64,000 nt of DNA from Sinonovacula constricta (taxonomy: Eukaryota > Mollusca > Bivalvia > Cardiida > Solecurtidae), in the NCBI GenBank assembly GCA_007844125.1, contig CM017563.1, positions 1,216,083 to 1,280,082 on the forward strand. Direction: 5' to 3'. The position numbers and the translations under genes are program-made. The notes under the pieces are model-generated. The model did not search any database and was not told the origin of the DNA. It saw only the letters and a list, made by a program, of their open reading frames with translations. Shown here in pieces: positions 26,690-40,100 of this stretch. Position 1 is the first letter of the stretch, and every line of letters begins with the position of its first letter.

Positions 26690-27150
26690 TTATTGCGCGG
26701 ATAACTTGGACAATTTTCTGTGCAGGCAACTCTCCCTTTATTATTCATTTGAAACTTTTCGTACTTGCATATATGATTGATATTGATGTGCTGTTGTGCA
26801 TGAGAAATAAATCAGATTGTGCTGTTTGTTTTAGAGTTAAGGTCCTTCGTTTACCACCCACACCCCCTTTTGTAGCAAATTCCTTTGCGGACAACTTAAC
26901 CTTTATTATTCATTGGTATGATATGTAGTTGTGTATAAAAGAAATTTACCATACATCGCATTGACTATTCTTGAGTTATTGGCCTTTGCTATTTTTTCAA
27001 ATGTGGATAACTTTCATTTATCAGTCATTAGAATTTCTTCATACCGCATGGATGATTTAAAGTGATATGAAGTTATGTGAAATTGTGAAATAGATCTGAT
27101 TGCATTTTTGTAAAAAGCTTGCAGTTATTGCCGAGTGTTTAATTCTAACC
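26690..27150. repeat. About three diverged copies of a 130-160-bp unit
   Basis: Recurring text GCGGATAACTTGGAC / GCGGACAACTTAACC / GTGGATAACTTTCA is followed each time by CTTTATTATTCATT-type sequence. A GTGCATGAGAAATAAATCAGA / GTATAAAAGAAATTTACCA / GTGAAATAGATCTGA segment comes next. Copies start near 26697, 26888 and 27003. Divergence is high. It is probably part of an old dispersed element. Confidence 0.45.
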
Positions 27151-27609
27151 TCATTAACGGTTGTAGCCTAACCTTCATGAGTATAATGCTCTGCTTTTTT
27201 CTTGCCATGCTTTTATTGTAATTAAAAACTTAAAAAAAATATTTAAACGCCGCTCTTTAAATGCTCTCTAAAATATTAAACAAACACGTTTTACAAACAA
27301 TTACTTCCAAACAATGATCAATAACACTGTTGGAAGAGTATAATTGGGGGACAAAACATTTAAAGTGTACTTAAAATATTCTCCAACAATCAGCCTTTGT
27401 CTATTATTGCAAACTGTCAAAATGTCAAATCATTTATAACAAATTTTTTATTACACCCATGTAAGGAAATTGAATTGTCTAAGCTGTTATGTTCAAGATC
27501 ATACATCTGAATATATTATCTTAAATCTGTTGGTAAAATAGGTACTAGTATTGCTAGTATTTCTACGCCTACAATCGAAATACAGCTAATGTTTTACCCC
27601 CAGTCACCT
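27151..27609. other. AT-rich stretch, no gene recognised
   Basis: Nothing recognised. Confidence 0.4.
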
Positions 27610-27623
27610 CCCCCCCCCCCCCC
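27610..27623. repeat. Poly-C run
   Basis: Fourteen consecutive C residues, a possible assembly or sequencing weak point. Confidence 0.9.
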
Positions 27624-27748
27624 ACCCCGCATTTATAAGATCACAGAGATACAGTATAAATAGGGGCCACATTGTCGGGAACATATTGCACTATTGCATA
27701 GATTCACTCCAAACTGATAGGGACCACTTTGTCTGCCATTATGCCAAA

Positions 27749-27768
27749 TGTGTGTGTATGTGTGTGTG

Positions 27769-27851
<83 letters not shown>
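27749..27851. repeat. (TG)n microsatellite
   Basis: An almost pure TG repeat with a short (TA)4 interruption at about 27770 and one GA substitution near 27802. Open frames of CV or TH dipeptides here are artefacts. Confidence 0.97.
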
Positions 27852-27853
<2 letters not shown>

Positions 27854-28609
27854 CTGGTGCCAAATGGAGACAGTTATATGCACACTTTCTAAGTGGGGAC
27901 ACCCACCAAACAGGGGACGTCCCCGGTTGCACTACTGCTGAAATCCGTGTATACAGGCATTGAAAGATATCATATGTGAAATTAGCTGAAATCGCTGAAT
28001 GTCCCCATTAATATTTGGTTTATGCGAGTGCTATAAGTACCGAAAAGTACCTCATTTCGGTGTTCTTGTTTTCATAACGTTCCAAAACCCATTTAACGAA
28101 ATTCTTTAATAATTAGACTGCATGTCGTTAGGATGCGAAAAATAGACTAATAATTTTCATATACTTAAAACAATTTTTTTTCGGTTTGCTGTGTGACCAA
28201 TAAGAATTAAATTAGGTTTTCGACGATATAATGTACTGGATTCCCGTGCAGAAACTAGGCGACATCTCCCATTTTGTACACAAATCGAATTTGCTTATCT
28301 TTAAATATTATGATACGAAATATTTTCTGCCTTTATACTTTTTTTTTGCAATAGGATTAATATTGGCCACTGTCATACATGTATCTTCCCTTCTGATAGC
28401 TTCTGTTAGCTGTTTACACGATATGTACATATGAAACTTTTTCTAACTGGATTCAATCCTCTATATGTGTTTTGTCTCCTAATCCGAATAGCTTATGCTA
28501 ACATAAGTCACCTTACCCTCAAGCTCATCCTCTTTTCTTCTTGCTTTATCACTGTGTTTATGCTCATTTATTATATCATATATCATATTTTATGTCTTTA
28601 TTTATCTAG
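27852..28609. other. AT-rich stretch, no gene recognised
   Basis: Short open frames only (28231-28434 and the start of 28431-28724), with hydrophobic low-complexity translations. No gene recognised. Confidence 0.4.
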
Positions 28610-28715
28610 GTGTTTATTTGTTTACTTATCTATTTATGCTCCCTTCTCTCTCTTCCTATCTCTATCTGTCTCTCACTGTCTCTCTCTCTGTCTGTCTCTC
28701 TGTCTTTCTGTCCTA
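28610..28715. repeat. Pyrimidine-rich TCTC/TCTG low-complexity tract
   Basis: TATTTATCTA words grade into TCTCTGTCTGTCTC at 28670-28710. It is a simple repeat and not coding. Confidence 0.7.
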
Positions 28716-28862
28716 ATGTTCTAATTGTTTGTATTTGTTTGATTGTTGCAACGTTTGTCCTGTTCTGCTTTCTAAGTAATGATGATGTTATTGTTGTTGA
28801 TAATGATGGGAAAGTTAATAACCACCTTGGCTTAACGATTTTAAATTTTGTTTTTGTTTCAT

Positions 28863-30328
28863 TCCTCTTGTATGACTGTGATGGTTACTACACATATGCT
28901 GGGACCGTTCCTCTAGTATGACTGTGATAGTTACTACACATGTGCTGGGTCCGTTCCTCTAGTATGACTGTGATAGTTACTACACATATGCTGGGACCGT
29001 TCCTCTAGTATGACTGTGATAGCTACTACACATGTGCTGGGGCCGTTTCTCTAGTATGACTGTGATAGTTACTACACATGTGCTGGGTCCGTTCCTCTAG
29101 TATGACTGTGATAGTTACTACACCTATGCTGGGGCCGTTCCTCTAGTATGATTGTGATGGTTACTACACATGTGCTGGGGCCGTTCTTCTAGTATGACTG
29201 TGATAGTTACTACACATGTGCTGGGTTCGTTCCTCTAGTATGACTGGGATGGTTACTACACATATGCTGGGGCCGTTCCTCTAGTATGACTGTGATGATT
29301 ACTACACATGTGCTGGGGCCGTTTCTCTAGTATGACTGTGATAGTTACTACACATGTGCTAGGGCCGTTCCTCTAGTATGACTTTGATGGTTACTAAACC
29401 TGTACTGGGGCCGTTCCTCTAGTATGACTGTGATGGTTACTACACATGTGCTGGGGCCGTTCCTCTAGTATGACTGTGATGGTTACTAAACATGTGCTGG
29501 GGCCGTTCCTCTAGTATGACTGTGATGGTTACTACACATGTGCTGGGGCCGTTCCTCTAGTATGACTGTGATAATTACTACACCTGGGGCTGTTCCTCTA
29601 GTATGACTGCGATGGTTACTAAACATATGCTGGGGCCGTTCCTCTAGTATGACTGTGATGGTTACTAAACATGTGCTGGGTCCGTTCCTCTAGTATGACT
29701 GTAATGATTACTACACCTGGGGCTGTTCCTCTAGTATGACTGTGATGGTTACTAAACATGTGCTGGGGCCGTTCCTTTAGTATGACTGTGATGGTTACTA
29801 CACATATGCTGGGGCCGTTCCTCTAGTATGACTGTCATAGTTACTACACATGTGCTGGGGCCGTTCCTCTAGTATGACTGTGATAGTTACTACACATATG
29901 CTGGGGTCGTTCCTCTAGTATGACTGTGATAGTTACTACACATGTGCTGGGGCCGTTCCTCTAGTATGACTGTGATGGTTACTACACATGTGCTGGGTCC
30001 GTTCCTCTAGTATGATTGTGATGGTAACTACACATGTGCTGGGGCCGTTCCTCTAGTATGATTGTGATGGTAACTACACATGTGCTGGGGCCGTTCCTCT
30101 AGTATGACTGTGATAGTTACTACACACGTGTTGGGGCCGTTCCTCTAGTATGACTGTGATGGTTACTACACATGTGCTGGGTCCGTTCCTCTAGTATGAT
30201 TGTGATGGTAACTACACATGTGCTGGGGCCGTTCCTCTAGTATGACTGTGATAGTTACTACACACGTGTTGGGGCCGTTCCTCTAGTATGACTGTGATGG
30301 TAACTACACATGTGCTGGGGCCGTTCTA
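28863..30328. repeat. 46-bp minisatellite, about 32 copies
   Basis: The unit CCGTTCCTCTAGTATGACTG followed by TGATGGTTACTACACATGTG recurs every 46 bp (ACTGTGATAG at 28921 and 28967). Units near 29580 and 29710 lack about 10 bp (CACCTGGGGCTG) and appear as a spaced pair, indicating block duplication. The GTAACTACACATG/TACACACGTGTTGG types near 30010-30330 also form repeating blocks. Not coding. Confidence 0.96.
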
Positions 30329-31250
30329 ATGATCTAGACATTCTCTAGAGCTTTTTTTACATGGTCTCTCATAGAATTAATTATGATAGCTTACTTCTGC
30401 AGGTAATTAATTTTATTCCAATTAAAATCAGTTAATCATTCATAAGTAATTTTTATTCAAGACCCTTTTATGATCGGCGTGGGTGTTGGTGGATCTTTTT
30501 GTTCGGGTCAGTTTCTCAAAATACGTCAAATATATTCACGTTAATCATGGAATGTTTGTTTAAAAGGGAACCCATTGCAGAAGTTCACGTAATCATTAAA
30601 GCAATTTTTGCCAAGTGAGGTCCCTTGTTAAACTTCTGATTTTCTGTTTTTATAAACACATAACATTATACATACTCAACGCTGATAAAAAAATGAAGCA
30701 TGCTTTCTATGAACATCTCTCGTTTTAAAATTTCATATTTGGTTAAATATATAATTGTCACTGCACTATAAAGGAATAAAAACAAGCTTGCATTTTCTGT
30801 TTTACTGACATATTAATAACAGTCTGTATAATTGGCCCATTGGCATATGGTAAATTTATATTTATAAGACATATATATATCATAGCATAAATTATACAAT
30901 GGGAATTACCTGCATTATCTTTGGTTATTCGGTTAATACATAGTGTGCATATGTTATATCTAGCATACTCATTTATTTGATTGTTTATGATTAAAAGGAG
31001 CAATAAAAAAAGACAAAGGGATATAATCTATTTTTATTTTGTATGATTCTGATATTTCCAATATATGTCTTTTACATAACAAGCTTATATTTTTATGTGA
31101 AAATACATGTAGTGCTTACATTTTTACAAGCATTTTCTATTGACTTATTTGGAAATAACAAAATATTAAACAATGCATTTATGATGCGTCCAGACAATCA
31201 TAAATGACACAGGCTAGATCTTATACACACTGTTTAAAGCTCATAATCAT
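30329..31250. other. AT-rich stretch, no gene recognised
   Basis: Nothing recognised beyond stop-rich AT sequence. The minus-strand 81-codon frame at 30758-31003 has no recognisable features. Confidence 0.4.
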
Positions 31251-31251
31251 A

Positions 31252-31317
31252 CGGCAGCCATGTTGAAGTGACACCGGCAGCCATGTTGAAGAAACACCGG
31301 CAGACATGTTGAAGTCA
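31252..31317. repeat. 23-bp repeat, 3 copies
   Basis: CGGCAGCCATGTTGAAG starts at 31252, 31275 and 31298 (the third with CAGACATG). A short local tandem repeat. Confidence 0.85.
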
Positions 31318-31365
31318 AACCGAGGCTGAGAGCGCACACAGATAATAGAAACACTTAGTGTTACC

Positions 31366-31412
31366 GGCTCCGGTTAGCTCAGTCAGTAGAACATTAGTGG
31401 GGCCTTATAAAG
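31366..31412 (+). mobile_element. tRNA-like 5' half (A-box relic)
   Basis: GGCTCCGGTTAGCTCAGTCAG is the start of a tRNA-like 5' half, with the internal TTAGCTCAGTCAGTAGAAC matching the D-arm and RNA polymerase III A box of tRNAs. No anticodon arm or B box follows, so it is not a functional tRNA gene. A tRNA-derived SINE head or a tRNA pseudogene are both possible. Confidence 0.45.
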
Positions 31413-32035
31413 CAAAATCTGTCTTAACTATTTTTTCTGAATTGTTTCTAGGTTTTTAACAAGCATGTAAACAGACAAAAGAACAAAGCCATACTAAGTG
31501 TGATATGTTTACATATTTTGACAAATGTTGTCTTAGTTTGTCATAAAAATAATTACCTTATTTTCTTGGATTAGTTATATATTAATTATATTGGACACAT
31601 GGAAGACTGAGAAGCAAGCAGTTAATAAATCAAACCCAGAGCTTTCATTTTTATGGCAAAACTCGACTGACTGAACTGACTCTTGCACATTTGTACACAC
31701 TTCCCGAAATTGCGAAATATAAAGCAATTCTCACAGCCTCGGTTGGTATCGGCTGCCCAATATCATGAATATGGTCTATTATAATCAATAATCGGACTAA
31801 ATCTCACAATTTAAGGGAATAGACAACTGCTATATGTACCCATGAGGCCTCGCTAAGAAGTAAATTGGTCTAAACGGTTGGACACATCTAGAGGATCTGG
31901 TGGTATAAGGAAGAGGGTGGAGCCATGAGATTTATTGTTTTGTTAATACCTTCAGATCAATGGCAGTGTAGTAAACCATTGGTTTAGTGCAATGTGACTT
32001 CCAGGCATTATAGCATTCCTCTCTTACATTGGGTT
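31413..32035. other. Unassigned stretch
   Basis: No gene or repeat recognised. Confidence 0.4.
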
Positions 32036-32882
32036 GGGGCTGTGAGGCTATAGAAAAGCTCGATCATTGAAATGTCTTTTACTCAAATCTTACTATTCCC
32101 ATTGTTACTGGATATAAAAATATCCACATCTAAGTTCATAAACATAAAATAAAACAAGGTATAATATAGAATAAGAGATATACAGTATTATGTAATATTC
32201 ATCACTTCTTATTACAATAATACTGCATAATCTTCATGCGTAGATAATATAACAAGTACATATTAAGTATATACTTAAGACATACTTGAGGAAATGTTTT
32301 AAAAAAACAAACATTTTGCACGAAACAACTTAAAACATGATGGAAAACAATATCTTAATATATAAGCTAAACAGAAATGTTTAGAACATATTTTCAATAA
32401 TTTTCTTGTTTGTTAGAGCGGCTGCCCTATACACACACACACATGAACAATACTAGCCCATTATATTACTGTCGAATGTACACAATCAGTGTAGCCATTC
32501 ATACAACCTCACATATTAACCAGTTATGCACAATTACATTACCGGTAAAGGCGATCATACAAAATCACATTAAAACTGATCGTACAATATTTCATGGCAT
32601 CACGCACCATCATTTTATAGCATATTTTGTTATGTGTTTAAAGAGAAACTCCTAATTTGTAAGAACATACTGTACTCTAAGTAAACAGTGTAGATTCAGA
32701 TCCAAATGGTCCCATCTGTATAACTTCAATATCTTTACTATTTGTCTGAGACAGAACACTTCAAGTTTATAACCAGTTACATGGTATATAGACGTAAAAT
32801 AAAATCTGGTCTAGTATTTTACTATGAACAATTACATTCAAAAACAACAACAAAAGATGTCATCAAAACGTTTGAAACTAAG
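32036..32882. repeat. Tandem segmental duplication, copy A
   Basis: CTGTGAGGCTATAGAAAAGC at about 32039 starts a block that recurs at 32883 (CTGTGAGGCTCTAGAAAAGG), 844 bp downstream. Shared text includes AAATCTTACTATTCCCATT, GAATAAGAGATATACAGTA, TAAGCTAAACAGAAA, and CATCATTTTATAGCATAT at about 32607. It is AT-rich and noncoding. Confidence 0.85.
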
Positions 32883-33645
32883 CTGTGAGGCTCTAGAAAA
32901 GGTCGATCATTGAAATGTCTTTTAGTCAAATCTTACTATTCCCATTATTACTGGATAAACACATATCCACATCTAAGTTCATAAATATGATATAAAACAA
33001 GGTATAATATAGAATAAGAGATATACAGTATTATGTAATATTCATCACTTCTTATTACAATAATACTGCATAATCTTCATGCGTAGATAATATAACAAGT
33101 ATATACTTAAGTATATACTTAAGACATACTTGAGGAAGTGTTTAAAAAACAAACATGTTGCATGAAACAACTTAAAACATGATGGAAAACTTATGCTGAC
33201 ACATACATTTTTCCTCATGTATATTTTTAATTGCATACACCATCTTAATATATAAGCTAAACAGAAACATATTGAACATTTTTTCAATAAGTTTGTTGTT
33301 TGATAGAGCGGCTACACTATACACATACACATCAACAATACTATCCCATTATATTACAGTCGAATTTACACAATCAGTTTAGCCATTCATGCAACCTCAC
33401 ATATTAACCAGTTATGCACAAGTACATTAGGCATGGCAAATCATAAATAATCACATTAAAACTGATGATACAATATTTAATGGCATCACGCATCATCATT
33501 TTATAGCATATTTCGTTATGTATTTAAAGAGAAACTCCTAATTTGTAAGAACATACTATACTCCAAGTACACAGTGTAGAGTCAGATCCAAATGGTCCCA
33601 TCTGGATCACTTCAGGTTGGATCTTTACTTGCCTGAGCCAGATCA
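32883..33645. repeat. Tandem segmental duplication, copy B
   Basis: It is collinear with copy A. It has an insertion of roughly 60 bp around 33190-33245 (CTTATGCTGACACATACAT onward) interrupting the shared GATGGAAAAC / CATCTTAATATATAAGC text, or equally copy A has lost it. The end carries TCTGGATCACTTCAGGTTG and GCCTGAGCCAGA, which recur in copy C. Confidence 0.85.
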
Positions 33646-33965
33646 CTTGACATCAATAATGCATGATGACATTACACATTATCATTATATAGCATATTAT
33701 GTTATACATTAAAAAACACCACCAAATTTATGACCACATACTGTACTTCAAGTAAGTAAACTGTAATTCCAATCCAGTTAGTCCCGTCTGGATCACTTCA
33801 AGCTGGATCTTTACTATTTGCCTGAGCCAGAATACTTCACATTAAGAACTTGATAAATGCGAAACACAAGTCTGATTTAGTATCTGACTATGTACAATTT
33901 CATTGAAATACAAAAAAAAATGTCCACATGTTTAAAATAAAAAATTGCACTCGCCTTCAAGATGA
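33646..33965. repeat. Tandem segmental duplication, partial copy C
   Basis: It matches only the right part of the unit: TATCATTATATAGCATAT (about 33680), CACATACTGTACTTCAAGT, TCTGGATCACTTCAAGCTG and GCCTGAGCCAGAATACTTCA. The tail (ATCTGACTATGTACAATTTC near 33880) matches the tail of copy A. It is more diverged than A and B are from each other. Confidence 0.7.
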
Positions 33966-35059
33966 TGAATGCACAATCAATAAATAAATGATACATAACA
34001 AAATCAATGCGAACACTTATATGTACATTAGGAGCTATCAAAAATATTAAAAATATGCAACCAGAAACAATGATCAATGGAATTGCATTATAAAAATGTT
34101 ATCATGCATTTAAAATACATCACAGGGATTAATTATGGTCATTATACTGATGCCCAGTAATTTTTGCTGGTGGAAGAAGACCCAGACAAAAGTCTGAGTA
34201 GAACCACTGATGCACTGCAGTACTGAAATGACAATGAAATCATAACACAAATTCTAAACGAAAAATGTGACACTTATACAGGACGTTTGAAACAATTTTA
34301 CACCAAAAGTGAAAGATATTTTTACCACATTAAATATTTGGAAAAAATAAATAACACAAAAATAATATATTTAGCAAGTTATGAAAAAAAGCACAGAAGA
34401 AATCATTCATAAGTCAAAAGTAAAATAATAAAGAATAAACGTATACAACAAATGTACATGAGGCAAAATTGAAAAATAATAATGTGTTCTAAAGTGCTAA
34501 TTAAAAAAAAAACAATCACATACATATAAACATCAAGTAAATGGAATGAAGTATCTAAATGAACATTGAAGTATTAAAGACTTACACTGGAGGGTAAAGT
34601 AACGGCAATGAACTCAGTGGAAAAATAAATGACACTGGAGGGTGATGTAACAGCAATTAACTTAGATGTCTTTGATGATGCTTAACTCAACATTCATGAA
34701 TGTTTAATTAAAACTTGCAACATTAACGTAAATGATTCCCATTGGACAGTCTCAAACATGTGCATGAAACTTCATTCTAGTTAAAAAACACTTAATAAAA
34801 CTTAAGTTGACGGGGTCTTGACCAGTTTTATAACCACTTTTTTGGTAAAATTCTCCTTTTCAGTAAAAAAAAGCCTCATTTATAGGAATCTTGTCACAAA
34901 ATGTTTTGGTTCTAATCATATAGAAATGGACCATGATGACCCTTAAGCCGTTCCCTGAGGACAATGCATTTTGGGAGGCTCATATCTGGCATCAAGTAAT
35001 TAGGAGTTATTTACTTTAGAAAACTTTGGATTAGACCATTAGTGTGGCCACTGGGCTAA
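33966..35059. other. AT-rich stretch with a short two-copy repeat
   Basis: ACACTGGAGGGTAAAGTAAC (34584) recurs as ACACTGGAGGGTGATGTAAC (about 34632). Otherwise no gene or element recognised. Confidence 0.45.
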
Positions 35060-35235
35060 TAACATTTTCTAACATTTTACCTAGTGACCTACTAAATCCA
35101 TTTGATGAAGTTCAAAACATATCTAAGATTTCAAACAACTTTCTGGCCCTGTTTGGTAAAGATTGTGCAATAAATATGGTGTCCAATGCTTGTTATGAAA
35201 GCACGTATGAGAGTGGACCACGCCAACTAGTCAGG
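35060..35235 (+). mobile_element. Fragment of the 145-bp-unit dispersed repeat
   Basis: ACCTAGTGACCTACTAAATCC, then CATATCTAAGATTTCAAAC, GGTAAAGATTGTGCAATAA and GGTGTCCAATGC match, in the same order, the units at 48.4-49.9 kb and 56.3-57.0 kb. One diverged copy. The 76-codon open frame here is a by-product. Confidence 0.6.
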
Positions 35236-37122
35236 CTACTTGTAAGATGCAATTTAGCAATTCATAAATGCTGACTACTTAATGTTCCTATAAAATACAG
35301 ACATGTATAAACAAACCTCAAATCTACAACTAATACTAACCTATACCTATAACGAACCTGGGTACATTTTGCGTAGGTATATGCATTTTGCATAGATCCA
35401 CACAGTCACTTCATACACAGTTTTTTACATATACTGTATTGCTGAGCTTTCACTGCTTGAATATTTAAAAAAGGCTTTGCGACAGTTTCGATTCTCCCAA
35501 CATAAAGACAACTTAATATTTTAAAGGACAACAAAGGAAAACATAATATTCTAAAGCACACGTTACATAAACTCTAGAGATCAGGGAAAACATTTGAATG
35601 AAATATTCATTGTAGTCCAACACATTTTTTTACATTTTTACAATAAAATGTAACAAAAATGCAAGTCTTACCAACTGCAATTAAGTATTTTTAATGAATA
35701 TTGTTTAATATAGAACATTGAACATGTTAATGTAGGTTCATGACAATTTGGCAACAAAAATTAAATGGTCACAAAAATATGTACAACTAATAAAACAACT
35801 GTACACATCAAAAAGGTTATCCACATCAAGAAATGTAACAAGATTGCAATATTCAATAATTTTCTTTACACCATATACAAAATAAATATAAATAAACAAC
35901 AACACAATATATTTACAATAATCACCCAATATTAAAATGCATTGTCAAAAGATTAAAATGTCCCCATGGGATTTGGCTAAAACGTTTATAAAAAAAATAA
36001 CAAAAAACAACACTTAGTTTTATAGCAAAGATTTGCAACAATTATGTATTATGGACAAAAGATATAACAATAACAATAAATGATCTCACTAATAAAAAGT
36101 TAATGGAGCCCAAACTTACTAAAATAAAAAAATAGAAACCCTTTTCCTAGCTTTAGGCTTGTACTGTCTGCTCCATTGAATATGACCTCAGTGAAAATTT
36201 TACAACAACATCCAAAAGAGTCACTTTATTCACAAGGTAGGGTTTTATAATGTTAGACCTAAATATATTGAACAAGTAAATAAACATTAATATATCATTA
36301 TGCAAGATGTTTTATTTTATTTGTTTTTTTAGTCATATGTCCCACATGGCAAATAACTGTTGTACTTAAAGTAAAATAATAATAAATAAGGCTACCTTAA
36401 AAACAAAGATACCCTTTATTGAAATAGAACGACCTGTGGATATTTTACCCTAAATGATGTTGAAACGTATTGCACATTCTTGTAATGATAATGAAAAAGC
36501 ATAGCAACAAACTAATATGCAAACTATTAACAGACCTGGATATATTTGGTTATATGAGGAACATTTGTGAACATTTTCTATCTAAAAAAAAACCAACACA
36601 ATTTCTTCTAATTCTGTCATTTTACTTCGCCTAATAAATAAAAAATAATTGTTAACAACACAAAGAAGGTATTTGGATGTTTTCATTAGAATAATTGTTG
36701 ATATGGAATTTGTCATCATGGCAAAAAAATATATTCATGGTATTTCAAATATAAAGTAGGCATTTTAAGTTAGAAATGAGTGGACTTTATGGATGATTTC
36801 TTTCCACAAAGCAATTGAAATATTGTAAGGTGACATTTTAAAAAGGTGGTACCTGACAGTTTGCTTAAATCAAATACATGTAACAATATATTATGCAGGT
36901 TTTGGGGAATGTGGGCATAATTTCTATGTAGTCTCGTAGTAAAGTCTAAGCAAGGACGATGTGGAGCACTACCTCAACTGTTAGACAGAATAAATTGTTA
37001 AACCATCACTCTAAATGTCCATTTTTTCAAGATCTTTAAATACGCTTGATGGAGATTTCTGCTAAAATGGATAGCTAAATCACAGACATTCCCAGATGAC
37101 AACGTGATCTTAAAATCGGATC
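35236..37122. other. AT-rich stretch, no gene recognised
   Basis: Long AT-rich tract with A and T runs and no credible open frame. Nothing recognised. Confidence 0.45.
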
Positions 37123-40100
37123 TCGGATACCACCTTTGCGAGTAAGTCGGCCCTTTTTGGTCCGTTTCATACTCGTTCAGTGTGCAATTACAATGGTGTC
37201 CAAATAGTCGGATACCATCTTTAAGAGTAAGTCGGTCCTTTTTGGTCCGTTTAATACTCGTTCAGTGTGCAATTACAATGGAGTCCAAACAGTCGGATAC
37301 CACCTTTAACAGTAAGTGGGTCCTTTTTGGTCCGTTTAATACTCGTTCAGTGTGCATTTACAATGGAGTCCAAACAGTCGGATACCACCTTTAACAGTAA
37401 GTGGGTCCTTTTTGGTCCGTTTAATACTCGTTCAGTGTGCATTTACAATGGAGTCCAAACAGTCGGATACCACCTTTAACAGTAAGTGGGTCCTTTTTGG
37501 TCCGTTTAATACTCGTTCAGTGTGCATTTACAATGGAGTCCAAACAGTCGGATACCACCTTTAACAGGAAGTCGGTCCTTTTTGGTCCGTTTAATACTCG
37601 TTCAGTGTGCAATTACAATGGAGTCCAAACAGTCGGATACCACCTTTAACAGTAAGTGGGTCCTTTTTGGTCCGTTTAATACTCGTTCAGTGTGCAATTA
37701 CAATGGAGTCCAAACAGTCGGATACCACCTTCAACTGTAAGTCGGTCCTTTTTGGTCCGTTTAATACTCGTTCAGTGTGCAATTACAATGGAGTCCAAAC
37801 AGTCGGATACCACCTTTAACTGTAAGTCGGTCCTTTTTGGTCCGTTTAATACTCGTTCAGTGTGCATTTACAATGGAGTCCAAACAGTCGAATACCACCT
37901 TTAACAGTAAGTCAGTCCTTTTTGGTCCGTTTAATACTCGTTCAGTGTGCAATTACAATGGAGTCCAAACAGTCGGATACCACCTTCAACTGTAAGTCGG
38001 TCCTTTTTGGTCCGTTTAATACTCGTTCAGTGTGCAATTACAATGGAGTCCAAACAGTCGGATACCACCTTCAACTGTAAGTCGGTCCTTTTTGGTCCGT
38101 TTAATACTCGTTCAGTGTGCAATTACAATGGAGTCCAAACAGTCGGATACCACCTTCAACTGTAAGTGGGTCCTTTTTGGTCCGTTTAATACTCGTTCAG
38201 TGTGCATTTACAATGGAGTCCAAACAGTCGGATACCACCTTCAACTGTAAGTCGGTCCTTTTTGGTCCGTTTAATACTCGTTCAGTGTGCAATTACAATG
38301 GAGTCCAAACAGTCGGATACCACCTTTAACAGTAAGTGGGTCCTTTTTGGTCCGTTTAATACTCGTTCAGTGTGCATTTACAATGGAGTCCAAACAGTCG
38401 GATACCACCTTTAACAGTAAGTGGGTCCTTTTTGGTCCGTTTCATACTCGTTCAGTGTGCAATTACAATGGAGTCCAAACAGTCGGATACCACCTTTAAC
38501 AGTAAGTGGGTCCTTTTTGGTCCGTTTAATACTCGTTCAGTGTGCAATTACAATGGAGTCCAAACAGTCGAATACCACCTTTAACAGTAAGTCGGTCCTT
38601 TTTGGTCCGTTTAATACTCGTTCAGTGTGCAATTACAATGGAGTCCAAACAGTCGGATACCACCTTTAACAGTAAGTGGGTCCTTTTTGGTCCGTTTAAT
38701 ACTCGTTCAGTGTGCAATTACAATGGAGTCCAAACAGTCGGATACCACCTTTAACAGTAAGTGGGTCCTTTTTGGTCCGTTTAATACTCGTTCAGTGTGC
38801 AATTACAATGGAGTCCAAACAGTCGGATACCACCTTTAACAGTAAGTGGGTCCTTTTTGGTCCGTTTAATACTCGTTCAGTGTGCAATTACAATGGAGTC
38901 CAAACAGTCGGATACCACCTTTAACAGTAAGTGGGTCCTTTTTGGTCCGTTTAATACTCGTTCAGTGTGCAATTACAATGGAGTCCAAACAGTCGGATAC
39001 CACCTTTAACAGTAAGTGGGTCCTTTTTGGTCCGTTTAATACTCGTTCAGTGTGCAATTACAATGGAGTCCAAACAGTCGGATACCACCTTTAACAGTAA
39101 GTGGGTCCTTTTTGGTCCGTTTAATACTCGTTCAGTGTGCATTTACAATGGAGTCCAAACAGTCGGATACCACCTTTAACAGTAAGTGGGTCCTTTTTGG
39201 TCCGTTTAATACTCGTTCAGTGTGCATTTACAATGGAGTCCAAACAGTCGGATACCACCTTTAACAGTAAGTGGGTCCTTTTTGGTCCGTTTAATACTCG
39301 TTCAGTGTGCAATTACAATGGAGTCCAAACAGTCGGATACCACCTTTAACAGTAAGTCGGTCCTTTTTGGTCCGTTTAATACTCGTTCAGTGTGCAATTA
39401 CAATGGAGTCCAAACAGTCGGATACCACCTTTAACAGTAAGTGGGTCCTTTTTGGTCCGTTTAATACTCGTTCAGTGTGCATTTACAATGGAGTCCAAAC
39501 AGTCGGATACCACCTTTAACAGTAAGTGGGTCCTTTTTGGTCCGTTTAATACTCGTTCAGTGTGCAATTACAATGGAGTCCAAACAGTCGGATACCACCT
39601 TTAACAGTAAGTCGGTCCTTTTTGGTCCGTTTAATACTCGTTCAGTGTGCATTTACAATGGAGTCCAAACAGTCGGATACCACCTTCAACTGTAAGTCGG
39701 TCCTTTTTGGTCCGTTTAATACTCGTTCAGTGTGCATTTACAATGGAGTCCAAACAGTCGGATACCACCTTTAACAGTAAGTCAGTCCTTTTTGGTCCGT
39801 TTAATACTCGTTCAGTGTGCATTTACAATGGAGTCCAAACAGTCGGATACCATCTTTAAGAGTAAGTGGGTCCTTTTTGGTCCGTTTAATACTCGTTCAG
39901 TGTGCAATTACAATGGAGTCCAAACAGTCGGATACCACCTTTAACAGTAAGTGGGCCCTTTTTGGTCCGTTTAATACTCGTTCAGTGTGCAATTACAATG
40001 GAGTCCAAACAGTCGGATACCATCTTTAAGAGTAAGTCGGCCCTTTTTGGTCCGTTTAATACTCGTTCAGTGTGCAATTACAATGGAGTCCAAGCAGTCG

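Noticed and set aside
31366..31412. Functional tRNA gene
   Set aside because: Only the D-arm/A-box half is present. No anticodon arm, T arm or B box can be folded after it.
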